Below are positions 35,996-46,470 of a stretch of 64,000 nt of DNA, in pieces; within the stretch, counting starts at the first letter, position 1; every line of letters starts with the position of its first letter. A program made the position numbers and the translations under genes. The notes beneath the pieces were generated by a model. That model saw only the letters and a list, made by a program, of their open reading frames with translations. It did no database searches and had not been told where the DNA came from. This DNA is from Salisaeta longa DSM 21114 (GTDB lineage Bacteria; Bacteroidota; Rhodothermia; Rhodothermales; Salinibacteraceae). The stretch lies in assembly GCF_000419585.1 (NCBI RefSeq), contig NZ_ATTH01000001.1:332005-396004 (forward strand), given 5' to 3'.

Positions 35996-36024
35996 TTGAC
36001 ATTGGTGGAAGCGCTTCCTACACT
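35996..36024 (+). promoter_or_regulatory. Sigma70-type promoter of the TonB-receptor operon
   Basis: TTGACA (35996-36001), 17 bases, then TACACT (36019-36024): a near-consensus -35/-10 pair with ideal spacing. The start point would be near 36031, giving an 85-base leader to the ATG at 36117. The rest of the 327 bases upstream of that ATG shows nothing else I can name. Confidence 0.7.
36007..36018. promoter_or_regulatory. LacI-type operator inside the promoter spacer
   Basis: GGAAGCGCTTCC is a perfect 12 bp palindrome with a central CG. It fills most of the spacer between the -35 and -10 boxes, where a bound repressor would block RNA polymerase. It is closely similar to the palindrome at the susC promoter (AAAGCGCTTT core at 22774-22783), so one regulator may control both. 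Confidence 0.65.
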
Positions 36025-36116
36025 TGATCCTAACGTTTGGTATTTTCCAAACACAACAAATATTGCCCATAGGGCAGGCAGCACGCAATCGTACCATAGA
36101 CGAGACGAGGACGGTC

Positions 36117-38609
36117 ATGAGGCATTGCATACAGTGGATGGGTTGGCTTTTGGTGGGGGTGTTGGCGCTTCCCCTCCCGGCGCACGCGCAAGACGCGGGC
36201 GTCTTGCAGGGCGTGGTAACGGATCAAGACACGCAGGAACCGCTGCCGGGGGCCAATGTCGTGCTCGACGGCACCCAGCGCGGGGCCAGCACCGACGCGG
36301 ACGGCGAGTACCGCATTGACGGCCTTCCGGCGGGCACCTACACGGTGCGCGTCACCTTTGTGGGCTACGAGCCGGCAACCCGTACGGTAGACATCGCGGC
36401 CGGCGAGACGGAAACCCTCGACCTGGTGCTCGCGCCGCGTACCTTCGTGGGGCAAGAGATTGTGGTGACGGGGTCGAAGCGGCCAGAGAAGCTGCTGGAG
36501 GCCCCGGTGACCATGGAGGCGATCAGCGCTGAGGAGCTGAACGTGAGCGGCGGCGGCACCTACCTCTCGGCGCTCTCCACCTTAAAAGGCGTCGACTTCG
36601 TGAACGTGGGCATCAACGGGCAGGGCATCTCGGCGCGTGGCTTCAACAACCACTTCAACACGCGTATGCTGCAAATGAAAGACGGACGCATCGCGCAGCT
36701 TCCGGGGACGGGCCTGCCGCAGGGCAACTTTCTGCCCACCTCGGGGCTCGACCTCAAAACCATCGAGGTGGTGGTGGGCCCAGCGGCTGCGCTGTATGGC
36801 CCCAACGCTCACACCGGCGTGGTGAACGTGATTACGAAGACACCCTGGGATCAGTCCGGCCTAGCGCTCGATGTGCGGGCCGGCCAGAACGACCTGGTGG
36901 ATGTAAACGGCCGCGTGGCCGGCATCATCAGCGAGGATTTTGGGTGGAAGGTCACCGGGCAGTACATGACGGCCACCGACTACCGTCCGCCAGTGGGCGG
37001 CCCCAACGCCACCATGGCCGATTCAACGCATTACTTTGGCACGTCCTTTCACGAAAGTGCGCTCGTTGAGAACTACGAGATTGAGTCCATTCGCACCGAG
37101 GCCAGCCTCTATTACCGCCTCGGCGACGACTGGGAGATCAACGGCGTGTACGGCTTCTCGCAGAACGACAACTTTGGGCTTACCAACAACGGCCGCAACC
37201 GCATCAAGGGATGGCAGGTGCAGTACCAGAGCCTTCAGCTGAGCAGCGAGAGCTGGTTTGCGCAGGCGACGCACACCTCCAACGATGCCGGAAATACGTA
37301 CCAGATCAACGGGGTGGCCACCAGCGCAACGGCCGTGATGCTGCAGGCCATGGCCAACGGCGCGTCGCCAAGCGAGGCGCGCCAGCAAGCCATCAATCAG
37401 CTGCCCGCATTGCGCGAGGCCAACCGGTTTGTGGACAACGGCGAGCTGTGGGACTCGGAGCTGCAGTACCGCACCACGTTCAGTGTGGGCGGCGGTAGCC
37501 TCGACCTCGTGACCGGCGGACAGTACCGCTACTACGCGCCCGACTCCGACGGCACGTTCCTCGCCGACGCCATTGGGCGCGACATCGACGCTACGGAGAT
37601 TGGCGGCTACCTGCAGCTGGACTACCGCCCCACCGATCGGCTGCGCATCAACCTGGCCGGTCGGGTAGACACCCACAGCGAGTACACCACCCAGTTCAGC
37701 CCGAAGGCCGCGCTGGTGTACACCGTGGCGAAGAATCATAACCTGCGTGCCACGTACAACCGCGCCTTCAAAAGCCCCACCGTGCTGGAAGGCAACCTGT
37801 TCATTCCCATTCCCGTGCCCAGCGTAGCGCCGGGGTACGTGGTGAATGCACTGGGGAACTACACCGGTTACGTCATCCAAGACCCCAGCGGCACCGTCAT
37901 CAACCGCATCGATCCGCTGGCGCCCGAGGAAGTAAACGCCGTCGAGTTGGGCTACAAAGGTGTGTTCGGCAAGCGGCTGTTCGTCGACGCGGTGCTGTAC
38001 AACTCGTGGTACAAAAACTTTATCAGCCCGCTCACCACCGTCGCCAACGGCATCACCCAAATTCCCTTTTACCCCGACGGCCAGCCGGTCGATGCGCCGG
38101 GTAACAACCAGTTCAACGCGCTGTCGACCTACCTCAACTTTGGGGAAGCGGTGGTGCAGGGCGCCGATCTGGGCGTTAACCTCTTTCTGGGGAATCACTT
38201 TAACGTGAACGTCAACGGCTCGTACATTTACCTGCGCAGCTTTGAGGAGAGCGAGAGCGGCCAGCGCCTCCTGCTGAATGTGCCCAATACGAAGCTCAAG
38301 GGCACCATGACGATGCGCGACGTGGGCCTCAAGAATTCGTTTCTGAGCCTCTCGGGCCGGTGGCACAGCGCGTACGAATTTCGCTCGGGCTACTGGGACA
38401 GCGCGCGGTTCTACGCGGATGGCGAGGTGCCCAGCCGGTTTACCGCGGGCCTTACGGCAGGCTACGCCCTCCCGGACTACGGCGTCGACCTGAAGCTCAG
38501 CGTCACGAACCTGTTCAACAACAAGCGGCCCGACGTGCTGGGCGCGCCCGTCACCGAGCGCCTGATCTGGTTGTCGGCCACCTACTCGTTTAAGGGGCTT
38601 CGCTTCTAA
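36117..38609 (+). CDS. TonB-dependent outer-membrane receptor
   Basis: 830 aa. The signal peptide ends at PAHAQ (~24). A carboxypeptidase-D-like domain (GVLQGVVTDQDTQEPLPGANV) covers ~25-110. The plug follows with VTGSKRPEKLLEAPVTMEAIS and VVVGPAAALYGPNAHTGVVNVIT. A 22-strand barrel fills the rest and ends with SATYSFKGLRF. It lacks the SusC plug signature and has no SusD partner, so it is a classic single-protein receptor. The ligand is unknown. The genes that follow suggest a carboxylic or fatty-acid-like compound. The ATG at 36117 has a GAGGA-like ribosome binding site. Confidence 0.93.
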   Translation: MRHCIQWMGWLLVGVLALPLPAHAQDAGVLQGVVTDQDTQEPLPGANVVLDGTQRGASTDADGEYRIDGLPAGTYTVRVTFVGYEPATRTVDIAAGETETLDLVLAPRTFVGQEIVVTGSKRPEKLLEAPVTMEAISAEELNVSGGGTYLSALSTLKGVDFVNVGINGQGISARGFNNHFNTRMLQMKDGRIAQLPGTGLPQGNFLPTSGLDLKTIEVVVGPAAALYGPNAHTGVVNVITKTPWDQSGLALDVRAGQNDLVDVNGRVAGIISEDFGWKVTGQYMTATDYRPPVGGPNATMADSTHYFGTSFHESALVENYEIESIRTEASLYYRLGDDWEINGVYGFSQNDNFGLTNNGRNRIKGWQVQYQSLQLSSESWFAQATHTSNDAGNTYQINGVATSATAVMLQAMANGASPSEARQQAINQLPALREANRFVDNGELWDSELQYRTTFSVGGGSLDLVTGGQYRYYAPDSDGTFLADAIGRDIDATEIGGYLQLDYRPTDRLRINLAGRVDTHSEYTTQFSPKAALVYTVAKNHNLRATYNRAFKSPTVLEGNLFIPIPVPSVAPGYVVNALGNYTGYVIQDPSGTVINRIDPLAPEEVNAVELGYKGVFGKRLFVDAVLYNSWYKNFISPLTTVANGITQIPFYPDGQPVDAPGNNQFNALSTYLNFGEAVVQGADLGVNLFLGNHFNVNVNGSYIYLRSFEESESGQRLLLNVPNTKLKGTMTMRDVGLKNSFLSLSGRWHSAYEFRSGYWDSARFYADGEVPSRFTAGLTAGYALPDYGVDLKLSVTNLFNNKRPDVLGAPVTERLIWLSATYSFKGLRF

Positions 38610-38693
38610 CACAATGGCCGGTGGTGCACCCGGAGCGGCGCGCCATCGGCCCCCTGGTCTCGTTTGCCTTCACCTGTTTAAGACCCACCATTT

Positions 38694-39440
38694 ATGGCTG
38701 CACCACTCACCGATCGCGTAGCCCTCATCACCGGCGGAAGTCAGGGCATTGGGCGCGCCACCGCGGCGTTATTTGCGCAGCGCGGCGCGCGCGTCATCAT
38801 CGCCGACGTAAACGAAGCCGCCGGCGCAGCGGCCGTGCAAGCGATTGAAGACAACGGCGGCACGGCGCAATTCGTGCCCACCGACGTCACCGACCGCGCC
38901 GCCACCGAGGCCCTCGCGGAGGCCGCGCAAGCAGCGTACGGCGCCCTTGACATCCTCGTCAACAATGCCGGCATCACGCGCGACGCCACCCTCGCCAAAA
39001 TGGACGGCGACGCGTTCGATGCGGTGGTCGACGTCAACCTGAAGGGCGTATTCAACACCACGAAGGCCGCGCTGCCGTATCTGCAAGGGAGCGCGCACGG
39101 CCGCATCCTGAACGCCGCCTCGGTGGTGGGGCTGTACGGCAACTTTGGCCAAACGAACTACGTGGCCTCCAAGTCGGGCGTCATTGGCATGACCAAGACG
39201 TGGGCCCGCGAGCTGGGGCGCGACGGCATCACCGTCAACGCGGTGGCGCCGGGCTTTATCGAGACGCCGATGGTGGAGACCGTGCCCGACAAGGTGATGG
39301 ATCGCCTCGTGAAGCAGACGCCGCTGGGGCGCCTGGGCCGGGCCGATGACATCGCCCGCGCCTATGCGTTTCTGGCGAGCGACGACGCGGCGTTCATCAC
39401 GGGCGCTGTATTGAGTGTCGACGGCGGGCTGGTGCTGTAA
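38694..39440 (+). CDS. FabG/PhaB-like 3-oxoacyl reductase
   Basis: 248 aa classical short-chain dehydrogenase. The cofactor motif is ITGGSQGIGRATA, the NNAG motif is present in LVNNAGITRD, the catalytic Ser is in LNAASVVG and the YxxxK pair in NYVASKSG. The C-terminus PGFIETPM and ITGAVLSVDGGL are FabG-like. It likely reduces a 3-oxoacyl-ACP or -CoA using NADPH. It comes 84 bases after the TonB receptor and 43 bases before the KAS III-like gene. It may be a dedicated reductase of this pathway, not the housekeeping FabG. Confidence 0.88.
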   Translation: MAAPLTDRVALITGGSQGIGRATAALFAQRGARVIIADVNEAAGAAAVQAIEDNGGTAQFVPTDVTDRAATEALAEAAQAAYGALDILVNNAGITRDATLAKMDGDAFDAVVDVNLKGVFNTTKAALPYLQGSAHGRILNAASVVGLYGNFGQTNYVASKSGVIGMTKTWARELGRDGITVNAVAPGFIETPMVETVPDKVMDRLVKQTPLGRLGRADDIARAYAFLASDDAAFITGAVLSVDGGLVL

Positions 39441-39483
39441 CGCGCCGCCCGTTCGCTACCCATCCACCCATCTTCCCCCTGCC

Positions 39484-40479
39484 ATGCGACACGCACAACT
39501 TCTGGGTACCGGCCTGTATGCGCCGGAGCACGTTGTGACCAACGATTACTTCGATGCCCTGTACGGCGAAGACGTCGACAGCTTCTTGCGCGCGAACCGC
39601 AACATCATCGAGCGGCGGTACGCCACCGACGAGCAATCGACCTCCGACCTGGCCGTAGAAGCCGCGCGCGACGCCCTCGCCGATGCGGGCGTAGCCCCCG
39701 ATGCCCTCGACCTCATCATCGTCTCCACCGACACCCCCGACTTCCTCTCGCCGTCTACCGCGGCCGTCGTGCAAGACAAGCTGAAGGCCCCAAACGCCGC
39801 GACGTTCGACCTGAACACGGCCTGCGCGGGGTTCGTGACGGCGCTCGACACGGCGCGCAAGTTCGTGGAGGCCGACGCGCGCTACCGCCGGGTGCTCGTC
39901 GTTGGCGCGTATCTGATGAGCCGCTTCATCGACTACGAGCAGAAAAACGTCGCGTCGCTCTTTGCCGATGGCGCCGGCGCGGCCGTGATCGGACCTACCG
40001 ATGATGCCCAACAGGGCGTGCTGGCTTCGGAGCTTATCTCGAAGGGCGAGTACCACAGCTACATGGGCGTGTACACCGGCGGCGCGGCCCGCCCCGTCAC
40101 CGACGCCCACGCCGAGCGCACCCAAAAACTGGCCTTCCGCAAGAAATTTCCCGACGGCTTCAACCCCGATCAGTGGACAACAATGGTGCGCACGCTGGCC
40201 GACCGGCTGGACGTAACGCCCGCCGCTGTGGATCGGTACTTCTTTACGCAGATCAACATCCAGAGCATCCGCGAGACGATGGACCGGCTGGGCCTCCCCC
40301 ACGACCGGGCGCACAACGTCATGGACCGTTTCGGCTACACGGGCAACGCGTGTGTGGCCATGGCGCTCGCCGATGCCGACGATCAGGGCCTGCTCGCGCC
40401 CGGCGACCTGATCTTTCTCATTGCCTCCGGCGGCGGCGCGGCCCTCGCGGGGATCGCGCTCCGCTGGCCGGCGCGCTAA
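39484..40479 (+). CDS. KAS III-like protein with changed active site
   Basis: 331 aa thiolase-fold protein of the beta-ketoacyl synthase III family. The nucleophile is kept: C114 in DLNTACAGFVTA. The other two residues of the Cys-His-Asn triad are not seen. The site of the usual HQAN reads TQIN (Thr255 in place of His), and the site of YGNTSA reads FGYTGNA (Tyr285 in place of Asn). Decarboxylative condensation is therefore doubtful; acyl transfer or thioester cleavage through Cys114 is possible. It stands between the FabG-like reductase and the Na+ symporter. The ATG at 39484 fits the fold start (HAQLLGTGLYAPE). Confidence 0.8.
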   Translation: MRHAQLLGTGLYAPEHVVTNDYFDALYGEDVDSFLRANRNIIERRYATDEQSTSDLAVEAARDALADAGVAPDALDLIIVSTDTPDFLSPSTAAVVQDKLKAPNAATFDLNTACAGFVTALDTARKFVEADARYRRVLVVGAYLMSRFIDYEQKNVASLFADGAGAAVIGPTDDAQQGVLASELISKGEYHSYMGVYTGGAARPVTDAHAERTQKLAFRKKFPDGFNPDQWTTMVRTLADRLDVTPAAVDRYFFTQINIQSIRETMDRLGLPHDRAHNVMDRFGYTGNACVAMALADADDQGLLAPGDLIFLIASGGGAALAGIALRWPAR

Positions 40480-40521
40480 CAACAGGCGCTGCGTGTTTTG
40501 CTTCCCTTCATCCAAGAGACC

Positions 40522-42014
40522 ATGACCGAAACGGCGATTGCCTGGACCTTTTTCGTGGGCTATCTGGTGCTGGTGGGCATCGCAGCCACCATCGGCATTC
40601 GCAAGATGTCGGGGTTTGATGCGTTCTCGGTGGGCAGCCGAAACGTGTCGCCCGTGCTGGTGGGGTTGTCGCTGGCGGCCAATCTGACGAGCGCCGCGAC
40701 GTTCATCATTAATCCCGGCCTCATCTACCTGTACGGCGTAAGCGGCGTCGTGGCCTACGCGATGGCGCTGCCGCTGGGCGTGTTCATTGGCCTTATCGTC
40801 TTCTCGAAGGCATTTCGGCGCGTGGGCGATACCGTAACCGCGCGCACGGTGCCGCAATGGATTGGCGATCGCTTTGGGGATCGGCGCCTCAAGGTCTTTT
40901 TTGCCGTCGCCAGTCTGCTGCAAATTGCCTTTCTGGTGCTCATCACCGTGGGGCTTACGCGCGTCCTGGCGAACGTTTTGGCGCTTCCCATGCTTGCGGC
41001 GATGGCGCTTACGCTGCTCATCCCGCTCGTGTACTTGTTTTGGGGCGGCGCCAGTGCGCACACGCTCACCAACGCCGCACAGTCGGTGCTCATGATAATG
41101 GTGGCGTTGCTGTTGCTCGCCAGCGGCGCCCACTACCTCGCCGACGGCCTCGACGGCTTCCTGGCGCAATTGGCAACCATCGACCCGGTGCTGGCGCAGC
41201 CAATTAACCCCCAGAGTCTGCTCTTTCGTGACTGGTTTGAGGTGGTGGTGGCAAACGTAGCCATCGGCATCGCCATCGTCAACCAGCCGCACGTCATGTC
41301 GAAGGCGCTCTACCTGAACAGCAAGCGCGATGTCAACACGTACCTCGCCACGGCCATCGGCGTGCTGGTGCTGTTCTTTTTGGTCATCGTGGTGGGCCTC
41401 TACGCGCGGCTTCTCATGCCGCAGGCGGGCCTCGCCCCCGACGCGGTGGTGCCCACCTACATCGTAGACGTCTTTGGGCCGGTGATGCGCTCGGTCATCC
41501 TCATCGGATTGGTGGCGGCGGGTTTTTCCACCATGGAGGGGTTGCTCGTGGCCCTCTCCACCATCTTCACCAACGACCTGTACCGCCCGTGGGCCGCGCG
41601 GCAGGAGCTGGCAGAAGACGTAATTGAGCGGCGGAGCCTCCGCTACAGCCGGCTCTTTCTGGTGGGCCTCGTCCCGGTGGTCGCGCTCATCAGCTACCAG
41701 CAGATTGTGGATCCGAACCTCTCGGTGGCCATCCTCGGCCAAAACGGCGTCTACGCCCTGTTTGCGGCCACGTTTGTGCCCATCCTGTTCGGCATTTTCT
41801 CGGATCGCATTCGCACCGGCACGGTGTTTCTGTCCGCCGTCGTCGCCCTGATCGTGCACTTTGGCATGTACTACGGCGAGGTGACGGTGTATGCCAACAA
41901 CCCGGCCGTACCGGCCTTCTGCGCGCTGGTGGCCAGCACGGCCGTGGCCCTCGTCGGGCAGGCGCTGCGCCCGGCCGATTCGCCTACGTCTGCAACGACC
42001 CCCGCAACGTCCTC

Positions 42015-42018
<4 letters not shown>
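40522..42018 (+). CDS. Sodium:solute symporter, SSS family
   Basis: 498 aa with about 13 membrane helices. Family features include SLAANLTSAATFIINPG at the first sodium-site helix, VPQWIGDRFGDRRLK, NVAIGIAIVNQPHVMSKAL, and GLVAAGFSTMEGLLVALSTIFTNDLY near the second sodium site. It brings a solute into the cytoplasm with Na+. Many SSS members carry carboxylates, sugars or proline. The next gene overlaps its stop by four bases (ATGA), so translation is coupled to the acyl-CoA synthetase, which points to a carboxylate as the cargo. Confidence 0.9.
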
Positions 42019-43529
<1,511 letters not shown>

Positions 43530-43587
43530 TCGGTGCCGCCGGTTACCGATCGCCCACTGCTCCCAACGTCAATACCCCCAAACGCCC

Positions 43588-44502
43588 ATGATTGCTCTTC
43601 TTATAGGTCTCGCGCTTATGACGCCTGCCCCCGATTCGCTTCCGCACTACCCGGCCGACGTGCAGCACGTGCAGGTGGGCGACTATCGCACGGCCTACGT
43701 GGACCGCGGCGACGGGCCGGTGCTGTTGTTTGTGCACGGGCTGGGCTCCAACCTGTCGCTTTGGCGGACGGCACTGGACACGTTTGCCGAAACGCATCGG
43801 GTGGTAGCGCTCGATCTGCCCGGCTTTGGACTCTCGGAGAAGGCCGACGTGCCGGCGACCATGCCGTTCTTTGCGCAGCACGTGGCGGCGTTTATGGACA
43901 CGCTGGGGATTGCGCGGGCGACGTACGTGGGCGTTTCGATGGGCGGGCAGGTGGGGCTTACGCTGGCGCTCTCTGCGGAGGCGCGCGTGGCGCGGATGGT
44001 GCTGGTGTCGCCGGCGGGCATCGAGCAATTTACCGCGGAGGAAGCCGCCACGCTCAAGCAGCTCACCACCCCGCAGGCCATCGCGCAGTCTACCGATGCG
44101 CAGGTGGCGCAAAGCGTGCGGGCCAACTTCGACACGTGGTCGCCCAAGCACCAGTGGCTGATCGAACAGCGGCATGCCCTTGCGCAGCGCGACGACTTTT
44201 CGGCGTATGCCGCGGCCAATGCGCGGGCGGTGGCGGGTATGCTCGACGGCGCGGTGTACGACCGCCTCGATACGCTCTCGATGCCCATGCTGGTGCTCTT
44301 TGGCGCCGGCGACCGGCTCATCCCGAATCCGTATTTGCATCCCGAGCAGACCATCGACGACGTGGCGGATGGTGCGCGCGCGGCGCTGCCGTCGGCTACC
44401 GTAACGGTGGTGGAGGACGCCGGGCACCTGCTCATGCTGGAGCGTCCCGCGGCCTTCCGTACCCACGTGCGCCCCTTCCTGCAACAGACGCGCACGCCCT
44501 AA
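43588..44502 (+). CDS. Alpha/beta hydrolase, MhpC/BphD-like
   Basis: 304 aa. The oxyanion region is LLFVHGLGSN, the nucleophile elbow is GVSMGGQ (Ser117), the acid is in FGAGDRLIP and the His in VEDAGHLLMLE. The N-terminus (MIALLIGLALMTPAP) is hydrophobic and may be a signal peptide or anchor. The closest types are hydrolases of cleaved aromatic rings and esterases. In the operon it would release a carboxylate before the ligase step, if it acts outside or in the periplasm. It follows the ligase by 58 bases. Confidence 0.85.
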   Translation: MIALLIGLALMTPAPDSLPHYPADVQHVQVGDYRTAYVDRGDGPVLLFVHGLGSNLSLWRTALDTFAETHRVVALDLPGFGLSEKADVPATMPFFAQHVAAFMDTLGIARATYVGVSMGGQVGLTLALSAEARVARMVLVSPAGIEQFTAEEAATLKQLTTPQAIAQSTDAQVAQSVRANFDTWSPKHQWLIEQRHALAQRDDFSAYAAANARAVAGMLDGAVYDRLDTLSMPMLVLFGAGDRLIPNPYLHPEQTIDDVADGARAALPSATVTVVEDAGHLLMLERPAAFRTHVRPFLQQTRTP

Positions 44503-44606
44503 GGCGCGCGCCGGGCGCTGACACGAGGCGCGCCCCACATCCAAACACTGACGCGCGTCGCGGGTCTATGGGAGAACACCCATCTGCTGCAGACCCCGGC
44601 TTGCCT

Positions 44607-45086
44607 ATGCCCCTCATTCGGCCCGCGCAGTCCGACGACCTCCCCACCGTGCGCGCCCTCTTCACGGCGTATGCCGAGGCCCTGGATTTTACGCTCGACT
44701 TTCAGGGCTTCCAGGAAGAGCTAGACGCCCTCCCGGCGCCCTACAGCGCCCCGGCGGGCACCATTCTTTTGGGCGAACTGGACGGAACCATTGCGGGCGT
44801 CGTTGCGCTCAAACCGCTGACGGTCGACGGCGCGGCAGACGCGGCGTGCGAGATGAAGCGGCTGTACGTGCGTCCGGCCTACCGGGGCTACGGCCTGGGC
44901 CGCACCCTGGGCGCAGCCATCGTGACGGCGGCCTGCGAGCGGGGCTATGCCGCCATGTACCTCGACACCGTCGCCTCGATGCACGCGGCCCGCGCGGTGT
45001 ACCGGTCGCTGGGCTTCTCGCGCACGGAGGCTTACTACCATAACCCGCTGCCCGATGTGGTGTACATGAAGCGTTCCCTCACCTAA
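44607..45086 (+). CDS. GNAT family N-acetyltransferase
   Basis: 159 aa. The acetyl-CoA loop is VRPAYRGYGLGRTLG (R/QxxGxG/A type). The fold runs from IRPAQSDDLPTVRALF through GVVALKPL and MKRLYVRPA to VYRSLGFSRTEAYYHNPL. It transfers an acetyl group to an amine of an unknown substrate. The ATG at 44607 starts at the fold; an in-frame ATG at 44568 is also possible. It lies 104 bases after the hydrolase and 12 bases before the first DUF192 gene. Confidence 0.85.
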   Translation: MPLIRPAQSDDLPTVRALFTAYAEALDFTLDFQGFQEELDALPAPYSAPAGTILLGELDGTIAGVVALKPLTVDGAADAACEMKRLYVRPAYRGYGLGRTLGAAIVTAACERGYAAMYLDTVASMHAARAVYRSLGFSRTEAYYHNPLPDVVYMKRSLT

Positions 45087-45098
45087 TCTCCCGTGTCT

Positions 45099-45584
45099 AT
45101 GGTTCGTTTGATGCTTGCGGCGTTCTTCTCCGGCGTGCTCTTTGCGCTGAGCGGCTGCACCCCCGATGCGGAGCCAACCGGCGACGCCGCCACCGGCTTC
45201 ACCGCCGAAGGGCGGCTTGCATTTCTGGCGCCACAGGGCGATACGCTGACGACCATCGCCATCGAAATTGCTGACACGCCCGACACGCGGGCCCGCGGAC
45301 TCATGCGCCGCCGCTCGCTGGGCTACAACCGGGGCATGCTGTTCATCTACGACGTGCCCGACACCAACGGCATGTGGATGAAAAACACCCCGCTGCCGCT
45401 CGACATCATCTTTGTGAATGAGCAGAAAGAGGTGATTAACATCGCGCGCCGCACCACGCCCTTCTCCGAGACGCCCATTCGTCCGGACCAGCCGGCGCTG
45501 TACGTGGTTGAGGTGCGCGCCGGGTTTGCGAAACGATTCGGCATCACGTCCGATACGCGCCTGCAGTGGACCCGCACGTCGTAG
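45099..45584 (+). CDS. DUF192 lipoprotein, first copy
   Basis: 161 aa. The lipoprotein signal ends in ALSGC. The DUF192 domain runs from IAIEIADTPDTRARGLMRR through RGMLFIYDVPDT to GMWMKNTPLPLDIIFVNEQK and INIARRTTPFSE, and the end of the fold is YVVEVRAGFAKRFGI. The function of the family is unknown; it occurs in many exported proteins. The next gene is a paralogue in tandem. GTG at 45093 is an alternative start. Confidence 0.85.
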   Translation: MVRLMLAAFFSGVLFALSGCTPDAEPTGDAATGFTAEGRLAFLAPQGDTLTTIAIEIADTPDTRARGLMRRRSLGYNRGMLFIYDVPDTNGMWMKNTPLPLDIIFVNEQKEVINIARRTTPFSETPIRPDQPALYVVEVRAGFAKRFGITSDTRLQWTRTS

Positions 45585-45610
45585 TTCCCCCGCACCGTTT
45601 GCCGCCTCGC

Positions 45611-46132
45611 ATGCTTGTACGCTCTCTTCTTCTCGCGCTCCTCGCTGGGTTGCTCCTTGGGGGATGCGCCAACGACGGGCAGCAGACGCCGCCCGCTTCG
45701 TCCTCGTCGGACGACACGGCCCGCACGATTCCCTTCGACCCCGAAGGCACGCTGGCCGTGCTGCAGGGCCGCGATACCACGGTCACGCTCACCATTGAAA
45801 TTGCCGAGACCGATTCGGCGCGCACGCGCGGGCTGATGGAGCGTACGTCGCTGCCGGAGCGCTCGGGGATGCTGTTTCCGTTTCCAGAGGAGCGCACGCA
45901 GAGCTTCTGGATGGCCAATACCCCGTTGCCGCTCGACATCATCTACATCAACAGCGACTCGCAGATCGTAGACATCGCCAAGTACACGCAGCCCTTCTCC
46001 TCGAAGAACATCACCTCGGATGCCCCCGCGCAGTATGTGCTGGAGGTATCCGCCGGGGTGGCCGATAGCTACGGCATTTTGGTGGGCGACGCGGTGCGGT
46101 GGACGCGCACCGAGCCGACCCAAACGCCCTAA
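45611..46132 (+). CDS. DUF192 lipoprotein, second copy
   Basis: 173 aa. Lipobox LLGGC. The domain pattern repeats that of the previous gene: IEIAETDSARTRGLMERTS, SGMLFPFPEE, FWMANTPLPLDIIYINSDS, KYTQPFSS and YVLEVSAGVADSYGI. The two copies are separated by 26 bases and are probably an old tandem duplication with clear divergence. A terminator follows, so this is the last gene of the run. Confidence 0.85.
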   Translation: MLVRSLLLALLAGLLLGGCANDGQQTPPASSSSDDTARTIPFDPEGTLAVLQGRDTTVTLTIEIAETDSARTRGLMERTSLPERSGMLFPFPEERTQSFWMANTPLPLDIIYINSDSQIVDIAKYTQPFSSKNITSDAPAQYVLEVSAGVADSYGILVGDAVRWTRTEPTQTP

Positions 46133-46153
46133 CGCTTTGCGCTAGCCTTCACA

Positions 46154-46182
46154 CAAAAGCCATCGCAGCCCATTGGCTTTTG
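46154..46182 (+). terminator. Terminator at the end of the nine-gene run
   Basis: CAAAAGCCA and TGGCTTTTG form a 9 bp stem with an 11 base loop, 21 bases after the second DUF192 stop. The T tract is within the stem. It separates this run from the SAM riboswitch at 46271. Confidence 0.5.
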
Positions 46183-46270
46183 CACAACGCGCAGATCGAG
46201 TACACGTTGGCGCTCGTGTTCTATCGATGCATTCCACAGCTTCCGCGTCCATGACGCGATGTTGACGCAT

Positions 46271-46377
46271 TCATCCAGAAGGGCGGAGGGATCAGGCCCC
46301 GCGATGCCCTGGCAACCGCTGGCGCTCATGCGCCGGAACGGTGCCACATCCTGCCTTGCCGTGGCAAGGAAAGATGA
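46271..46377 (+). promoter_or_regulatory. SAM-I (S-box) riboswitch
   Basis: The P1 stem is TCATC (46271-46275) paired with GATGA (46373-46377). Between them are the core strings AGAAGGGCGGAGGGATCAGG and CCCTGGCAACC of the SAM-I family, then a GGCGCTCATGCGCC stem, then GGTGCCACATCCTGCC and GGAAAGATGA. These match the SAM-I consensus in order. When SAM is bound, expression of the downstream gene should fall. A 7 bp stem GGGTGAG/CTCACCC at 46427-46460, before the ATG, may be part of the expression platform; I see no clear U tract. Confidence 0.9.
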
Positions 46378-46470
46378 CCACCAGCGCGCTCCGCGTACGT
46401 ATGCGGCGCATGGCTTCTGCACTTCTGGGTGAGCCCCTTACCGTCCTTTTGCTCTCACCCGCTCCCTGCA

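Noticed and set aside
39397-41859. 820-codon minus-strand open frame over the KAS III-like and symporter genes
   Set aside because: A shadow of the coding strand, full of His/Arg/Gln with no motif. Both sense genes are well supported.
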